A stretch of DNA of 64,000 nt from Conus ventricosus (Eukaryota > Mollusca > Gastropoda > Neogastropoda > Conidae). Both the position numbers and the translations under genes were made by a program. The stretch covers positions 40,307,411 to 40,371,410 of the forward strand of contig CM031611.1 in the NCBI GenBank assembly GCA_018398815.1, given 5' to 3'. Numbering within the stretch: position 1 is the first letter of the stretch; each line of letters opens with the position of its first letter. Below the pieces are notes generated by a model. It saw only the letters and a list, made by a program, of their open reading frames with translations. It was not told the DNA's origin and ran no database searches. This document shows positions 11,790 through 23,115 of this stretch, in pieces.

Positions 11790-14221
11790 ATATTCATGTT
11801 ATATGTCATAACACACCTCTTATGTGTGCTGCTGGTGCAGTGGTTGTATGCCTTCAAGTATATATGACAGTGCAACATGTGAGTTTGAGAAAGCATGGGA
11901 ACCATCCACAGTGTGTATGGGTGCATGTGAACATGTCTGGAATAGTCTCGCATCTACACAATCATGCATCACATACAAATCCTACTCAAAATTCCAACAA
12001 CAAAAATAAAAGTGTACATGACACATTAAATACAAACATCTAACAGAGGAGAACAAAAGAGAGAAGGTGGGGACATGATTTTGAACCATGTCTAGACACG
12101 ACTTTAAGCTACTGGACCTTATCAGCCTGTAAGATTTCATAATGCATTGTGCTCCCTGCACTACACATGTCATACATGAAAAAGACAACCACACAGCTGA
12201 GCATCCACTTTGCCACTAGACAGCAACAACAAAAAAATGCTAACTACGCTGTGAATTTGACACCTGAATTGGACTACATGCGCAGGTCTCGGCCACACCC
12301 ACAAGTGAACTGGGCCAGCTCACACACTTCAGTGTAGTCTAATATCATTTCTCCTCATCAACGCTATGCACAAAAGGTAAAGTAGATGTTACATATATAA
12401 ATATATATATATATAAATATGTAAAGTGTATAATGTTAGGTATCATCCCCAAAAGTAACATGTTGCTAAAGTATGTTTGTTATTGGCATAACTACCCGTT
12501 TTTTGTTTTTTTTCTTTTTCCCTTTCCGCTTGTCATGAAATCTTAATGCATTTGTATGACAACATGAACAAACATCTGCAAAATGACATCACCATCAAAC
12601 AACAGCTCTTTCATTTACACACACACACTAGGTAACACAACCCTGGAGCAAAACAAAGCGAAGCGGCTGGCAGGAATGGAAGAGTGACCTCCCCTGACCA
12701 GCTCACACTGCAGCTGAAGACACGCGCGGAGGACTTCCATCCACCCAGACCTGAGACGACCGTCTGTGGTCAGCTAGTGTAAACTCTATGCAATCTTTTG
12801 ATTTTCACATCCCACTCCCCACCTTCCATTTAAACAAAACGAAAAAAAAAGAAAAGAAAAAGAAACCCACAAACTTCCCATGCTGTCTGACCAATAGTTT
12901 TATCAACAATACCTGTATCTGAAAAGCAATAATGTCTTAAAACAAAAAAAAAATCCTAAACAAAAGGTTTGAGGCTCACCTGAAAATGCTGTGTCAATAG
13001 GAACTGGTAAAGCAAAATAAAACAAAACCTTCTTTAAAAAGAGCAAGACCACTCTCCCACAAATACTTGAACAGTTCTTACAAAAGATGTATGACAAGTG
13101 CAACTTTGGGTTATAACAGTGTACCAGGCAGACACTCATTGGACATCAAAGAAAGGAGGGAAGCTGGAGGGGGCGGGGGTGGGCAACACAAATGAGAAAG
13201 ACATACAGAGAAAATGAGAGATGCGAAAGGACCGATGGCAACACACTCTCCTTGTGAGAAAGCTGCCCCAAGTTTCAATCACTGAAAGAAACCTGTGATG
13301 AAGAAACTGTACAATATATAAATTACAACACAGTATGATACAAAGCATGCATGAAGGAACTGGTGTTCAACACTATGGCACCATTGATTGAAACATGTCT
13401 TCATGTTTCCGACAGATACAGATACAGTGCAATGTGTGAGACACTGGATTGCTCTCCCCTTCCCTTTGACATCTGTAGTTGACTCTTTGTCAATCAGCAA
13501 AAGAAAATGAAACTGGGTACAAACAAAGATACATATCAATAATCATACTGTCTTCTTTCAATAAGTCAGTGCAGAAATAACTTTCCAGCATTCATACGAG
13601 CAACCAGAGAGCAATGTGAAGCACTTGCACACACCTACACATACCTACTAACACTTACACTCTGCTGCTTTTGAAAGCAAGTTAGATGTCATGCTTCTGT
13701 TATTCCTTATCAATGGCTAAAAAGAAGTTCTGGTGAAACTGGGTTTTGTTGAATTTCCTGTGCTGATGTACCAACTCCGCACAGTATCATGTACTTCCTA
13801 CGAAACTTTTCTTTGTATATTCATCTCTTCTCAAACTCTCACAGGGACTTTGACCTTCACAAGCATTTGACAGGGGGTTCTCTCGAAGCTCTGTAGGGCT
13901 GAAGTGTGTAGAAAGGCCAAGTCTGCATTCTCCAAATAAAAACCTGTCAACCTTCCACACAGGAGACACAAACTATGGAGAAAGAGAAGCAATGGAGAGA
14001 CTGCCTGTTGAAGGCTAGGACTGCAACACTTTTAGTGTCAAACTTCCCTCAGCCAACACCTCTTTGGAGAGAGAGGCCACGGACAGACCACCTACTGAAG
14101 GGTTAGTGTCAATCTTCCCTCAGTCAACACCTCTATGCCTCTGATGCTTCACCACAAAGGACAGTGCCTGGTGGCCCACGACAATGGGCTGGCTAGATCC
14201 ACCGTACATTGTCACCTACCA
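11047..14221. other. Non-coding interval
   Basis: Contains a (GT)n tract at 11756-11784 and an AT tract near 12390-12420. The rest is unique-looking AT-rich DNA. A short GC-richer patch at 12650-12790 has no splice-flanked open frame. Confidence 0.6.
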
Positions 14222-16195
14222 GTTGTTTAGTATGTGCATTACACCACTGTACCAGCTGTTAGGTGTGTGCATTACACCACTGTACCAGCTGCTTGGTGTG
14301 TGCATTACACCACTGTACCAGATGTTAGGTGTGTGCATTACACCACTGTACCAGCTGTTAGGTGTGTGCATTACACCACTGCACCAGCTGTTAGGTGTGT
14401 GCATTACACCACTGTACCAGATGTTAGGTGTGTGCATTACACCACTGCACCAGCTGTTAGGTGTGTGCATTACACCACTGTACCAGATGTTAGGTATGTG
14501 CATTACATCACTGTACCAGATGTTAGGTATGTGCATTACACCACTGTACCAGATGTTAGGTGTGTGCATTACATCACTGTACCAGCTGTTAGGTGTGTGC
14601 ATTATACCACTGTACCAGCTGCTTGGTATGTGCATTACACCACTGTACCAGATGTTAGGTGTGTGCATTACACCACTGTACCAGATGTTAGGTGTGTGCA
14701 TTACACCACTGTACCAGCTGCTTGGTATGTGCATTACACCCTGACCAGCTGTTAGGTGTGTGCATTACACCACTGTACCAGCTGCTTGGTATGTGCATTA
14801 CACCACTGAACCAGATGTTAGGTGTGTGCATTACACCACTGCACCAGCTGTTAGGTGTGTGCATTACACCACTGCACCAGCTGTCAGGTGTGTGCATTAC
14901 ACCACTGTACCAGATGTTAGGTGTGTGCATTACATCACTGTACCAGCTGTTAGGTGTGTGCATTACACCACTGCACCAGCTGTCAGGTGTGTGCATTACA
15001 CCACTGCACCAGCTGTTAGGTTGTGCATTACACCACTGCACCAGCTGTTAGGTGTGTGCATTACACCACTGCACCAGATGTTAGGTGTGTGCATTACACC
15101 ACTGCACCAGCTGTCAGGTGTGTGCATTACACCACTGTACCAGCTGTTAGGTGTGTGCATCACACCACTGTACCAGATGTTTGGTGTGTGCATTACATCA
15201 CTGTACCAGATGTTAGGTATGTGCATTACACCACTGTACCAGATGTTAGGTGTGTGCATTACATCACTGTACCAGATGTTAGGTGTGTGCATTACACCAC
15301 TGTACCAGATGTTAGGTGTGTGCATTACACCACTGTACCAGCTGTTAGGTGTGTGCATTACACCACTGTACCAGATGTTAGGTGTGTGCATTACACCACT
15401 GCACCAGCTGTTAGGTGTGTGCATTACACCACTGTACCAGCTGCTTGGTGTGTGCATTACACCACTGTACCAGATGTTAGGTGTGTGCATTACACCACTG
15501 TACCAGATGCTAGGTGTGTGCATTACACCACTGTACCAGCTGCTTGGTGTGTGCATTACACCACTGCACCAGCTGTTAGGTGTGTGCATTACACCACTGT
15601 ACCAGATGTTAGGTGTGTGCATTACACCACTGCACCAGCTGTTAGGTGTGTGCATTACACCACTGCACCAGCTGTTAGGTGTGTGCATTACACCACTGTA
15701 CCAGATGTTAGGTGTGTGCATTACACCACTGCACCAGCTGTTAGGTGTGTGCATTACACCACTGCACCAGCTGTTAGGTGTGTGCATTACACCACTGTAC
15801 CAGATGTTAGGTGTGTGCATTACACCACTGCACCAGCTGTTAGGTGTGTGCATTACACCACTGTACCAGATGTTAGGTGTGTGCATTACACCACTGCACC
15901 AGCTGTCAGGTGTGTGCATTACACCACTGCACCAGATGTTAGGTATGTGCATTACATCACTGTACCAGATGTTAGGTGTGTGCATTACACCACTGTACCA
16001 GATGTCAGGTGTGTGCATTACATCACTGTACCAGCTGTTAGGTGTGTGCATTACACCACAGTACCAGCTGTTAGGTGTGCATTACACCACTGTACCAGCT
16101 GCTTGGTTGTGTGCAATAACATCACTATACAGCTGCTTGGTGTGTGCATTACATCACTGTACCAGCTGCTTAGTGTGTGCATTACACTACTGTCT
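14222..16195. repeat. 33-bp minisatellite, about 59 copies
   Basis: The unit contains GTGTGTGCATTACACCACTG followed by TACCAGCTGTTAG. Because 33 is a multiple of three and the unit lacks stops in several frames, long open frames (up to ~500 codons, 11-residue repeats) appear on both strands. They lack any non-repeat coding context. Variants (T/C at ACTGTACC/ACTGCACC, GCTG/GATG, TTAG/CTTG) are shuffled along the array. Confidence 0.95.
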
Positions 16196-16333
16196 TTGTG
16201 GTCCACTGGCTATCTATATCAAGTCCAAAGGTCAACTGACCCGGGACTAGCCATCCATGCCTTTGTTAAGAGGTGATGCAACCCACTATTGGTGTATCAT
16301 ACATATCTTCATGTTGGTACCTTACCAACATCT

Positions 16334-16380
16334 TGCCCTTTGCGGTCGGCTGGGCTATAAGCAACATTATCTTATCTTAT
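16334..16380 (+). mobile_element. Mini-SINE copy 1 (5'-truncated)
   Basis: A 47-bp insertion starting TGCCCTTTGCGGTCGGCTGG and ending in a TTATC-type tail. It is flanked by a perfect 13-bp duplication CTTACCAACATCT (16321-16333 and 16381-16393). It starts 3' of the point where the longer copies start, as expected for 5' truncation. Confidence 0.8.
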
Positions 16381-16772
16381 CTTACCAACATCTCACACTG
16401 TCTACACTGTCTCTTGTCCTCATCACAACGTCACACAGAAAATGGCAACAGACTGAGTGCGTTCCACTGATACGTATCTGGCTCCACGGATCTCCACAAC
16501 CACTCTCTCTCTCCTTCCCCTTCTCTACCAACACTCCACTCCCTCTTCCCCCCTCACCACTCTGGCTGTGCATCTGTCATCAAATACCAGTGACATTCTG
16601 TACAGACAGCTGAAGCACTGTACTATGACTGGGCTTGGACAGGCATGTCACTGGTCCAGTGGGCAAAGAGACCACACGGTGTGCAGGACTCCAGCCAACA
16701 GTCCAACTTAAGACGACACTGAACCAAGCTGCAATGACCACAAGACTGAAATCTGTCTTAGACAAATGGCCA

Positions 16773-16775
16773 CAC

Positions 16776-16806
<31 letters not shown>

Positions 16807-17034
16807 ACACACACACGACACACAACACACACACACACACACCACACACACACACACAACAACACGACACACACCTCAACACATCACACAACGCCCCCAC
16901 CACACACACTAACACACACCACACAACGACACACTCCCACTAACCCACACACACAATGAAACACACCAACACCACACCATCCCACACACCACATAACACT
17001 CCAAACCCACACACCACACACACACACACACACA
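16773..17034. repeat. (AC)n-rich tract
   Basis: Interrupted CA/CACAC repeats with CACACCACAC variants over ~260 bp. Confidence 0.9.
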
Positions 17035-18063
17035 CGAGTAGTATGCTGTAAACAGAGTCCTGAGCAGCCTTCAGTACCATCCTGTCATGATCTGTCCTCC
17101 TTCTGTCCTACACACACTGTGAACAACTCCAGAAAGATGATTTCCACTCCATCTTACCCAACACCAAGGAAAAAGCTGAACTGGCAACATGGCCGCATCT
17201 TCATCCCACCCCACATGATGGACAGAGCTGTCCATAACCTTCCCCTCTTCCACGCAACAGGGACAGCATGTTCACCTGATTTAACATGGCCTTCAGCATA
17301 ACCTTATCAGGCGCAATCAACAGGCACACATGTAGCCAGTGCGGGCATGAAACGATACAACATAGCCCTGACCGCACAGACATAATATCACCCTTGCCTT
17401 GCTATCACACTGGTGATAAGGCGCACAGAAAGCAACGTCCACAGCCAGAGAGACAAAGAATGTGGCAGAAACAGACCGGACACAGAGTGACACACACATA
17501 AGTGTGAAGGAGACAGACTGGCAGAATACAGACACACAGTGGGCCCAAGCATCCCACCTGCAAAGACTCCAGTGGCTCTATTCACTCCAGTGGCTCTATT
17601 CACAACAGTGTGAGCTCTGACACAAGCAACATCTACTTCCCCTATTAACCAACAGTGTGGACACCAATGCGCAACACTCGCTACAATAATAACACTCTAC
17701 AGGGGGACCAACACTCGCTACAATAATAACAGACTACAGGAGGACCAATGCTGCCCTGGAAGGGAAAAGGGCGAGGGGGGAAATGGGGGATGGAGGGTGG
17801 GAGGTGGTGGTAGTAAGGACATCCAAGATGCAGACTATATTAGGATTTAATATCAACAAAATTCATTTGCCAAGGAGGTGCATCGATACATCTTTTAGAA
17901 AAATAAAAGGTTGCACAAAAATCATAAACACGAATGCATGTGCCAAAAAAACGCATCAAATTCACTTTAGCAAAAAACAGTTCTATGACATATGCCATCA
18001 TCATGTAGACACACATATGAGATGATTATCATATCATATAAACAAAACATACCTGCACTAAAC
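17035..18063. other. Non-coding interval
   Basis: No gene seen. It has a 2x short tandem duplication around CAACACTCGCTACAATAATA at 17665-17730. Otherwise unremarkable. Confidence 0.55.
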
Positions 18064-19080
18064 CAGGGATGAGAACAGATTTTTAAAAAGCAGAGGAGAT
18101 TTTTCTGTTGGGGGTCTGGGGGCAGAGCCCCCAGTGGGGTCAAGGGGCAACGCCCCTGTGGGGGTCAGGGGCGTTGCCCCCTGAAGCTGAAGCATTTTTT
18201 TAATATATAAAGAAAAATCCACATTTAAAACCATCAAAATATGTTTCTAGCCTTCAATTCAAACCTCAAATTCTGAGGGTTTTTTTTTTTCTTTTCTTTT
18301 TTTTTGTTTTTGTTTTTTGTCAAACATGCAAATGGATTTAATACAGGGCTCTCTGCGTTTGTGGCTGGTCGATTTACGTAAGAAATGGGTTTTTCCGAAA
18401 TTACCTGCCCTTGGCCCTGGTTCTAATATTAGTAACTAGACGTCTAGGTTTTGTTTCACAACATAAAGTCAAATGACGAATGTTTCAGCTAACTGAGATA
18501 GTTTGTCCATTGCAAATGAATGATAAAATATAACAAAGAAGAGAGCAAAATCACCAAAAGCTTACTTTCCAAAGTTTAATTGTTCTTCAATGCAGCGACA
18601 CGCTGCCTGTGAACCAGGCGTTTCATGTGGTCAGCAATCGTAATGAAGCCACGACTTCCGAAGCTGATTTTCTTGCTGCAAGCTAGACATAACGCCTGCT
18701 CGTCACTGCTTTTGCATATGCTATCTCTAACTCTACTCCCACACACACCTCTTCCTCGAGCCAGTTTTCTTTCCAACCGTTTGGGATTTTTTTTTTTTTT
18801 TTTTTTTTTTCGAATTTCGTTCAACGCCATGAATCACAGATGACACTCGGTCGATAGGCGCTGTAAGCGGATGTGCAGTGGTTGGCCAAGTCAACCGAAT
18901 AAAAACCAGCCCATTTGGGTATAAGCCTAGAGTAATCTCGCCGGAGGCGTCTCGCCGAGATTGGGAGCAAAGAAAATCGCGATATCTTTTTTTTTTTTCG
19001 GCGGAGATTTTTTCAAACGGCGGACATTTTTTTTTAAGACGGCGGAACGGCGGAGAACGGCGGAGCTGTTCTCATCCTTG
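18064..19080. mobile_element. TIR DNA transposon with BED-finger exon (hAT-like, 5-bp TSD TAAAC), 1017 bp
   Basis: The left end is CAGGGATGAGAACAG; the right end is the complement of CAAGGATGAGAACAG (one mismatch in 15). TAAAC flanks both sides (18059-18063, 19081-19085). Inside are GC-rich hairpin-like blocks (CCCCCAGTGGGG, GGGGCAACGCCCC and its inverse at 18130-18185), homopolymer T runs and a BED-finger frame on the minus strand (18830-18576). Subterminal GGCGGA repeats lie at 19005-19065. It is an internally deleted copy. Confidence 0.82.
18576..18830 (-). CDS. BED-type zinc-finger exon of the transposon
   Basis: An 84-codon frame begins at an ATG at 18830. It runs through a lysine stretch that is simply the T26-class homopolymer on the plus strand, then a basic region, then a BED-like finger ALCLACSKKISFGS ... 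IADHMKRLVHRQRV (C-x2-C ... H-x5-H). BED fingers are the DNA-binding heads of hAT transposases. The catalytic part is absent, so it is a leftover first exon, probably non-functional. The homopolymer length may be wrong, so the connection between ATG and finger is uncertain. Confidence 0.55.
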   Translation of the reverse strand: MALNEIRKKKKKKKNPKRLERKLARGRGVCGSRVRDSICKSSDEQALCLACSKKISFGSRGFITIADHMKRLVHRQRVAALKNN

Positions 19081-19162
19081 TAAACACATAGGAGAATAAA
19101 CAAAAAAGAATTGCAACAGAGGATTACTGCCACTTTGACCCCACACTTGGACCTGTCAACAA

Positions 19163-19471
19163 CCACCAACTGGGTCTTTACTCCAGATACCAGATCTTTA
19201 CTCAAGATACAGTTTTTACACCAGATTCCAGGTCTTTACACTGGATACTGGGTCGTTGCTCCAGATACCAGGTCATTACTCCAGATACCATGTATTCACT
19301 CCATATACTGGGTCTTTTACCCCAGATATAGAGTCATTACTCTATATACCGGGTCTTTTACCCCAGATACTGGGGTCTATTGCTTCAGCTTCTGGGTCTT
19401 TACTCCAGATACCAGGTCTTTACTCCAGATTCCGGGTCTTCACTCCAGCTCAGTGGTCTTTGTTCCAGATA
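19163..19471. repeat. 20-bp minisatellite, left half
   Basis: The unit is TCTTTACTCCAGATACTGGG and variants, about 15 copies. The same unit resumes at 23116, so a 3.6-kb insertion splits one array. Confidence 0.9.
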
Positions 19472-19741
19472 CACAGTCAGACCTGCCAACCATTACACAT
19501 TTTGCGTAATTTATTGCGCCCAAGTGAAAATTCTTACACCCTTACGCATTTAGCCAAAAAATTACGCATTGAAAGTTCTTTAAAAAAAAGAAGAAAAAAA
19601 ACGGATGAAAAAATGTACAGACACGCACGGCGCCGTGCGTATAACCAGTAATTCAAGAAACATTTCCGGTCATGCGCAGTTCGTTTCACCATCTTTACCA
19701 TTTAGCGAAGTTGGCGTCCTTTTGAAATTTTAGCTACGAAA

Positions 19742-20013
19742 ATGTTGAAACATGGAGCAGAAAGTTCTGGACAAGATGCGAAAAAGAAAAACTTAGTCAA
19801 AAGTTCCGAAAAGAATACTCAGAAAAGTTTCCCTGCATATGACCTTCGGCTAAAGGTGTAAATTGTGCACGATGTACCACTTGCCAGTCGGACTTCACGA
19901 TTTCCCATGGCCGGATGGTGGATGTGAAGCGTCACCTTGAGTCATGCAAGCACATCTACTCCTCCAACGTGCCGAATTCTTCCAGCATCACAGTTTTTTC
20001 TGACTGTAGACAC
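19742..20013 (+). pseudogene. BED-finger transposase exon, disrupted
   Basis: The frame from the ATG at 19742 is lost after about 15 codons at an AAAAAG-type homopolymer. A sister frame then carries FRKEYSEKFPCI, a TGA stop, and PSAKGVNCARCTTCQSDF followed by HGRMVDVKRHLESCKH. This is a recognisable BED-like finger (C-x2-C ... H-x4-5-H) of the DUF4371/hAT-like type. The frameshift, internal stop and an insertion at 20014 mean it cannot make a full protein. It is homologous in kind, but not close in sequence, to the BED fingers at 2186-1245 and 18830-18576. Confidence 0.7.
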
Positions 20014-20619
20014 CAGAGGTTCCGCTAGACTATAGACTTTGCCGGTACTTGGTACCGACAACAACAAAAATTTCCGGTACAAGTCTTAAATCAGCCGGTA
20101 CGCGCTTGGCTGCCTGCCATGCACTACACACTCAACCGCGATTCTGGGTCACGCGAACGGGCGATAGCGAGCGGCCTACCAGCACGGATAGCACGTAACA
20201 GGCTTGTCAGTGACAGCCTTCAGTCAACTGAACTCAACAGAAAAGTCGACGGAGAGAGTAACATGCAAAAAAATCATAAATGAAAACAAAAAGCAAAACA
20301 AAACATAACCAAACCAACCAACCAAAACGTAACTTGAAAGAAAAACAAACAAACAAACAAACAAAACAAACTTCTCACTTACCTATCCACACGTGCGAAA
20401 GAATTCCGTCAGTGTTCGTCATCGTATCGAACCATGCAGTTACTCAAAGAAAAATGGAACCGTCCATTTTGACGCGACCGAGTGCTGTAGTAGGTTTAGG
20501 TTTAGGTTTAGGTTTGTAGGGACAATTGCCTTTAGCAATTATAGCCAGAACTGGCTTTACATGTCCCTTCTATGTGTTATCTGTCTTCACACGGTCAGGT
20601 CTTTAACTCGCTCAAGTCT

Positions 20620-22160
20620 TTATTTATCATAGTCAAAATAAATAGTCTTCAATAATACACTATCATCAATAGAGCTTTTGAAACGGTTAGTATTTTGTGC
20701 ACGTTTAATGTTAGGGGTTAATTTATTCCAAAGATTTGTTACTCTGTTACTAAAAGAAAATTTCCTTAGGTTAGTGCGATAATATTCATGATAAATTTTA
20801 TCTACACTATTTCTGGTAATATCAACTCTTGATGCAGTAAAAAATTTTGAAATAGGAATATTGTCAACACAATTAAATATTTTATAGACTTGGATCAAAT
20901 CGCCCCTCACTCGTCTTGTTTTTAGGGTAGGCAGTCCAAGAGCTTTTAACCTACCTTCATAGGAAAGATTTTGTATATTCTTTACAAGCTTTGTTGCTCT
21001 TCTTTGTACTCTTTCCAAAGCAGCAGACTGCCTCTTTAATCGAGGATACCAAATTGTATTGCCATATTCCAAATGAGGTCTAACGAAAGCCTTGTATATT
21101 TTTGTAAAAATATCTTTATCTATATGACTAAAAGTACGTTTAATTATACCAATCATTTTATTCGCTTTATTTATAGAGTTTTGAATATGCTTATCGAATA
21201 CCAGGCCAGAATCAAAAGTGACACCAAGATCTTTTTCATAATCACATGTTGAAATATCTGCACGCTCACCAGTATTACTGTTTAGCATTGTGTATTGGTA
21301 TCTTGGGTTCTTACGTCCAACATGTAACACGGTGCACTTGTCCGCATTAAAATGCAAATTCCATGTGGCAGACCATTTGGATAAATTATCAATATCATTT
21401 TGTAATGTATTATGATTATAAGTTGTATTATAAATTTTTGTATCGTCTGCGAATATATTGCAAATACTTTCCACCGAGTTTGGCAAATCATTTATAAATA
21501 TTGTAAATAATATGGGACCCAAAATACTCCCTTGTGGTATACCACTTAGAACTTCCGTAAAATCTGAATATGAGCTTCCTACTCTAACTCTTTGCTGTCT
21601 TTTAGTTAAAAAAAATCCCTTATCCATGTATGCACTCTACCTGTAATTCCATATGATGATAATTTCACTAATAGCCTCTCATGGGGAACAGAATCAAAGG
21701 CCTTTTTAAAGTCTAAATAAAGTATATCTACATTGTTGCCATTATCTAAAAGTTTTGTTAAATCCTCCATGACAAGTAGAAGTTGTGTTACACAAGATCG
21801 ATGTTTACGGAAACCATGCTGGCACTCTGTATATAGATTATTCAAGGTCATATGATCTACGATCACATCCCGTATAATTGATTCCATAATCTTACAAACA
21901 ATTGATGTAAGACTAACTGGCCTATAATTTCCAGGATCTGTCCTAGTACCTTTTTTGAATAAAGCTGTCACATTTGCAGACTTCCAGTCCATTGGTACCA
22001 CACCTGATTCAATTGACTTATTAAACAAAATACTGAAAGGTAATGCTAGCTCATTATATGACTCCTTAAGAACTCTTGCAGGGATCATATCAGGTCCACA
22101 AGATTTATTTGGGTTTATATTTTTAAGTCTCTCTCTAACTGCACTGGGTGTAATACACAT
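20620..22160 (-). pseudogene. LINE reverse transcriptase (frameshifted)
   Basis: RT blocks in order on the minus strand: NYRPVSLTSIVCKIMESI, QHGFRKHRSCVTQLL, LYLDFKKAFDSVPH (motif A), GIPQGSILGPILF (motif B) and FADD (catalytic motif C). Thumb and C-terminal blocks follow (RPHLEYGNTIWYPRL, LGLPTLKTRRVRGDLI), with the stop at 20620. The frame breaks once at a T8 run at 21609-21616, where nine T would keep it open. The catalytic Asp pair is intact. It is either a recently dead copy or a homopolymer sequencing error. Confidence 0.82.
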
Positions 22161-22165
22161 ATCTG

Positions 22166-22667
22166 TTACAGTGACTCCACTGGACCTTGAACACTTTCCA
22201 AGATCGGAATATTACTATTATCTTCTTTTGTGAAAACACTAGAAAAGAAGTCATTTAAAGTATTTGCCTTATCTTCATCTGACACTGCTAAACCACCATT
22301 TTTTGTATTCAGTGGACTAATGCCAATATTTGTCTTGGTCTGTGATTGTACATATTTCCAAAACGTTTTAGGATGATCTTTACAATTAGATGCAACTTTT
22401 TTTTCGAATTCGATCCTTTCTTTTCTTTTTCTTTTTTCACATTTATTCCTCATCCTTATATATTTCATATATTCACTACCTTGTTTAGTGCACATAAATC
22501 TTTTATATGCATTTTGTTTTTTTGTAACTTTCCTCCAAGCCTTCTTATCCAACCATATTGGTTTTTTCAATATATGTGTTGAACACTCTTTTTTTGGAAT
22601 ATATTTATCAATACACTTATGAATAGTGTTCTTGATCATTTTCCAACACTCATCCACATCCAAGGTC
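22166..22667 (-). pseudogene. LINE pre-RT linker region
   Basis: The minus-strand frame encodes the Lys-rich linker typical between endonuclease and RT in CR1/Jockey elements (KPIWLDKKAWRKVTKKQNA, then NDFFSSVFTKED). It ends in a stop at 22166. The downstream RT frame is offset by one base near 22185, a second frameshift. Upstream of 22667 the frame continues into unrelated element sequence. Confidence 0.7.
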
Positions 22668-22958
22668 AGCGCTGTCCATTGAAAAAAAAAGGGGGACAAA
22701 GGTCCTGGGACTGAAAGGAAGGGGAAGAGGAGTGATGTCAGATGTATTGTTGTCGGCATGGCATGGCTTATTTCCTGCCTGCCATCCCCGCTCACCCGCT
22801 GACAGGCGGAGAGACAGACAGTGCAGGGATAGAGGAGAGTCAAAGCGCTCAGATGTTCTGCCGGTACACGGTACCGGTGGCTTTTTTTTTTTTCGGTACA
22901 AGGCAAATATTTACCGGTAAAAACCGGCATATGCCGGTCTAACGGAACCTCTGGACAC

Positions 22959-23005
22959 CTCAAAAGACGATGAAATGAGGAAAAGGGTATCGTGTTTGAA
23001 AAAAG
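22959..23005 (+). pseudogene. Exon end of the BED-finger transposon gene
   Basis: After the nested insertion a short coding-like stretch (SKDDEMRKRVSCLKK in one frame) ends at a consensus donor, AAAAG|GTAAGT. It supports the idea that the 19742 exon originally continued here. The frame relation across the insertion is not certain. Confidence 0.4.
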
Positions 23006-23115
23006 GTAAGTATCGCGCTTGATTACTCTTAGCTCTCTGAAATTACACATTTCTGCCTCACTGAGCTTCAATTCTTACTCATTGGTCTCCTAGGCGGTTG
23101 GCAGGTCTGCACAGT

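Larger units (their letters stand above)
20491..22667 (-). mobile_element. 5'-truncated CR1/Jockey-group non-LTR retrotransposon
   Basis: The minus-strand element has a pre-RT linker, reverse transcriptase and a C-terminal thumb/tail region in the usual order. It ends with a hairpin-like GGGACA...TGTCCC sequence and a short (CCTAAA)n tail at 20516-20491. The endonuclease domain is missing, typical of 5' truncation. A candidate 8-bp duplication (AGTGCTGT at 20481, AGCGCTGT at 22668) has one mismatch. It sits inside the 20014-22953 transposon. Confidence 0.8.
20014..22953. mobile_element. TIR DNA transposon (5-bp TSD GACAC), 2940 bp, carrying a LINE
   Basis: The left end is CAGAGGTTCCGCTAGAC; the right end is the complement of CAGAGGTTCCGTTAGAC (one mismatch in 17). 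GACAC flanks both sides (20009-20013, 22954-22958). Subterminal CCGGTA/GGTACCG motifs are arranged on both ends (20050-20105, 22860-22935). Without the LINE it is ~760 bp with no transposase, a non-autonomous element. Its TIR shares CAGAGGT with the 223-1244 element. Confidence 0.83.
19478..23109 (+). mobile_element. TIR DNA transposon with BED-finger gene, inserted in the 20-bp minisatellite (3632 bp incl. nested insertions)
   Basis: Perfect 14-bp terminal inverted repeats: CAGACCTGCCAACC at 19478 and its complement ending at 23109. The target duplication is CACAGT at 19472-19477 and 23110-23115 (5-6 bp). A BED-finger exon on the plus strand begins at 19742, downstream of a CATGCGCAG NRF1-type motif at 19671. 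After the nested insertion an exon end with a clean donor AAAAG|GTAAGT is seen at 23005. Without the nested material the element is about 690 bp, so most of the transposase is gone. Confidence 0.85.

Noticed and set aside
14222..16195. CRISPR-like regular array
   Set aside because: Units are directly adjacent with no unique spacers, and the genome is clearly eukaryotic.
14760..16250. 496-codon repeat protein on the plus strand (and 351-417 codon frames in other frames)
   Set aside because: Pure 33-bp minisatellite translation, open on both strands and in more than one frame, with no non-repeat coding context or splice sites.
20490..20516. Interstitial telomere repeat (TTTAGG)n
   Set aside because: Only about four units, not the TTAGGG type expected in most animals, and placed exactly at the LINE 3' end, so it is the LINE tail.
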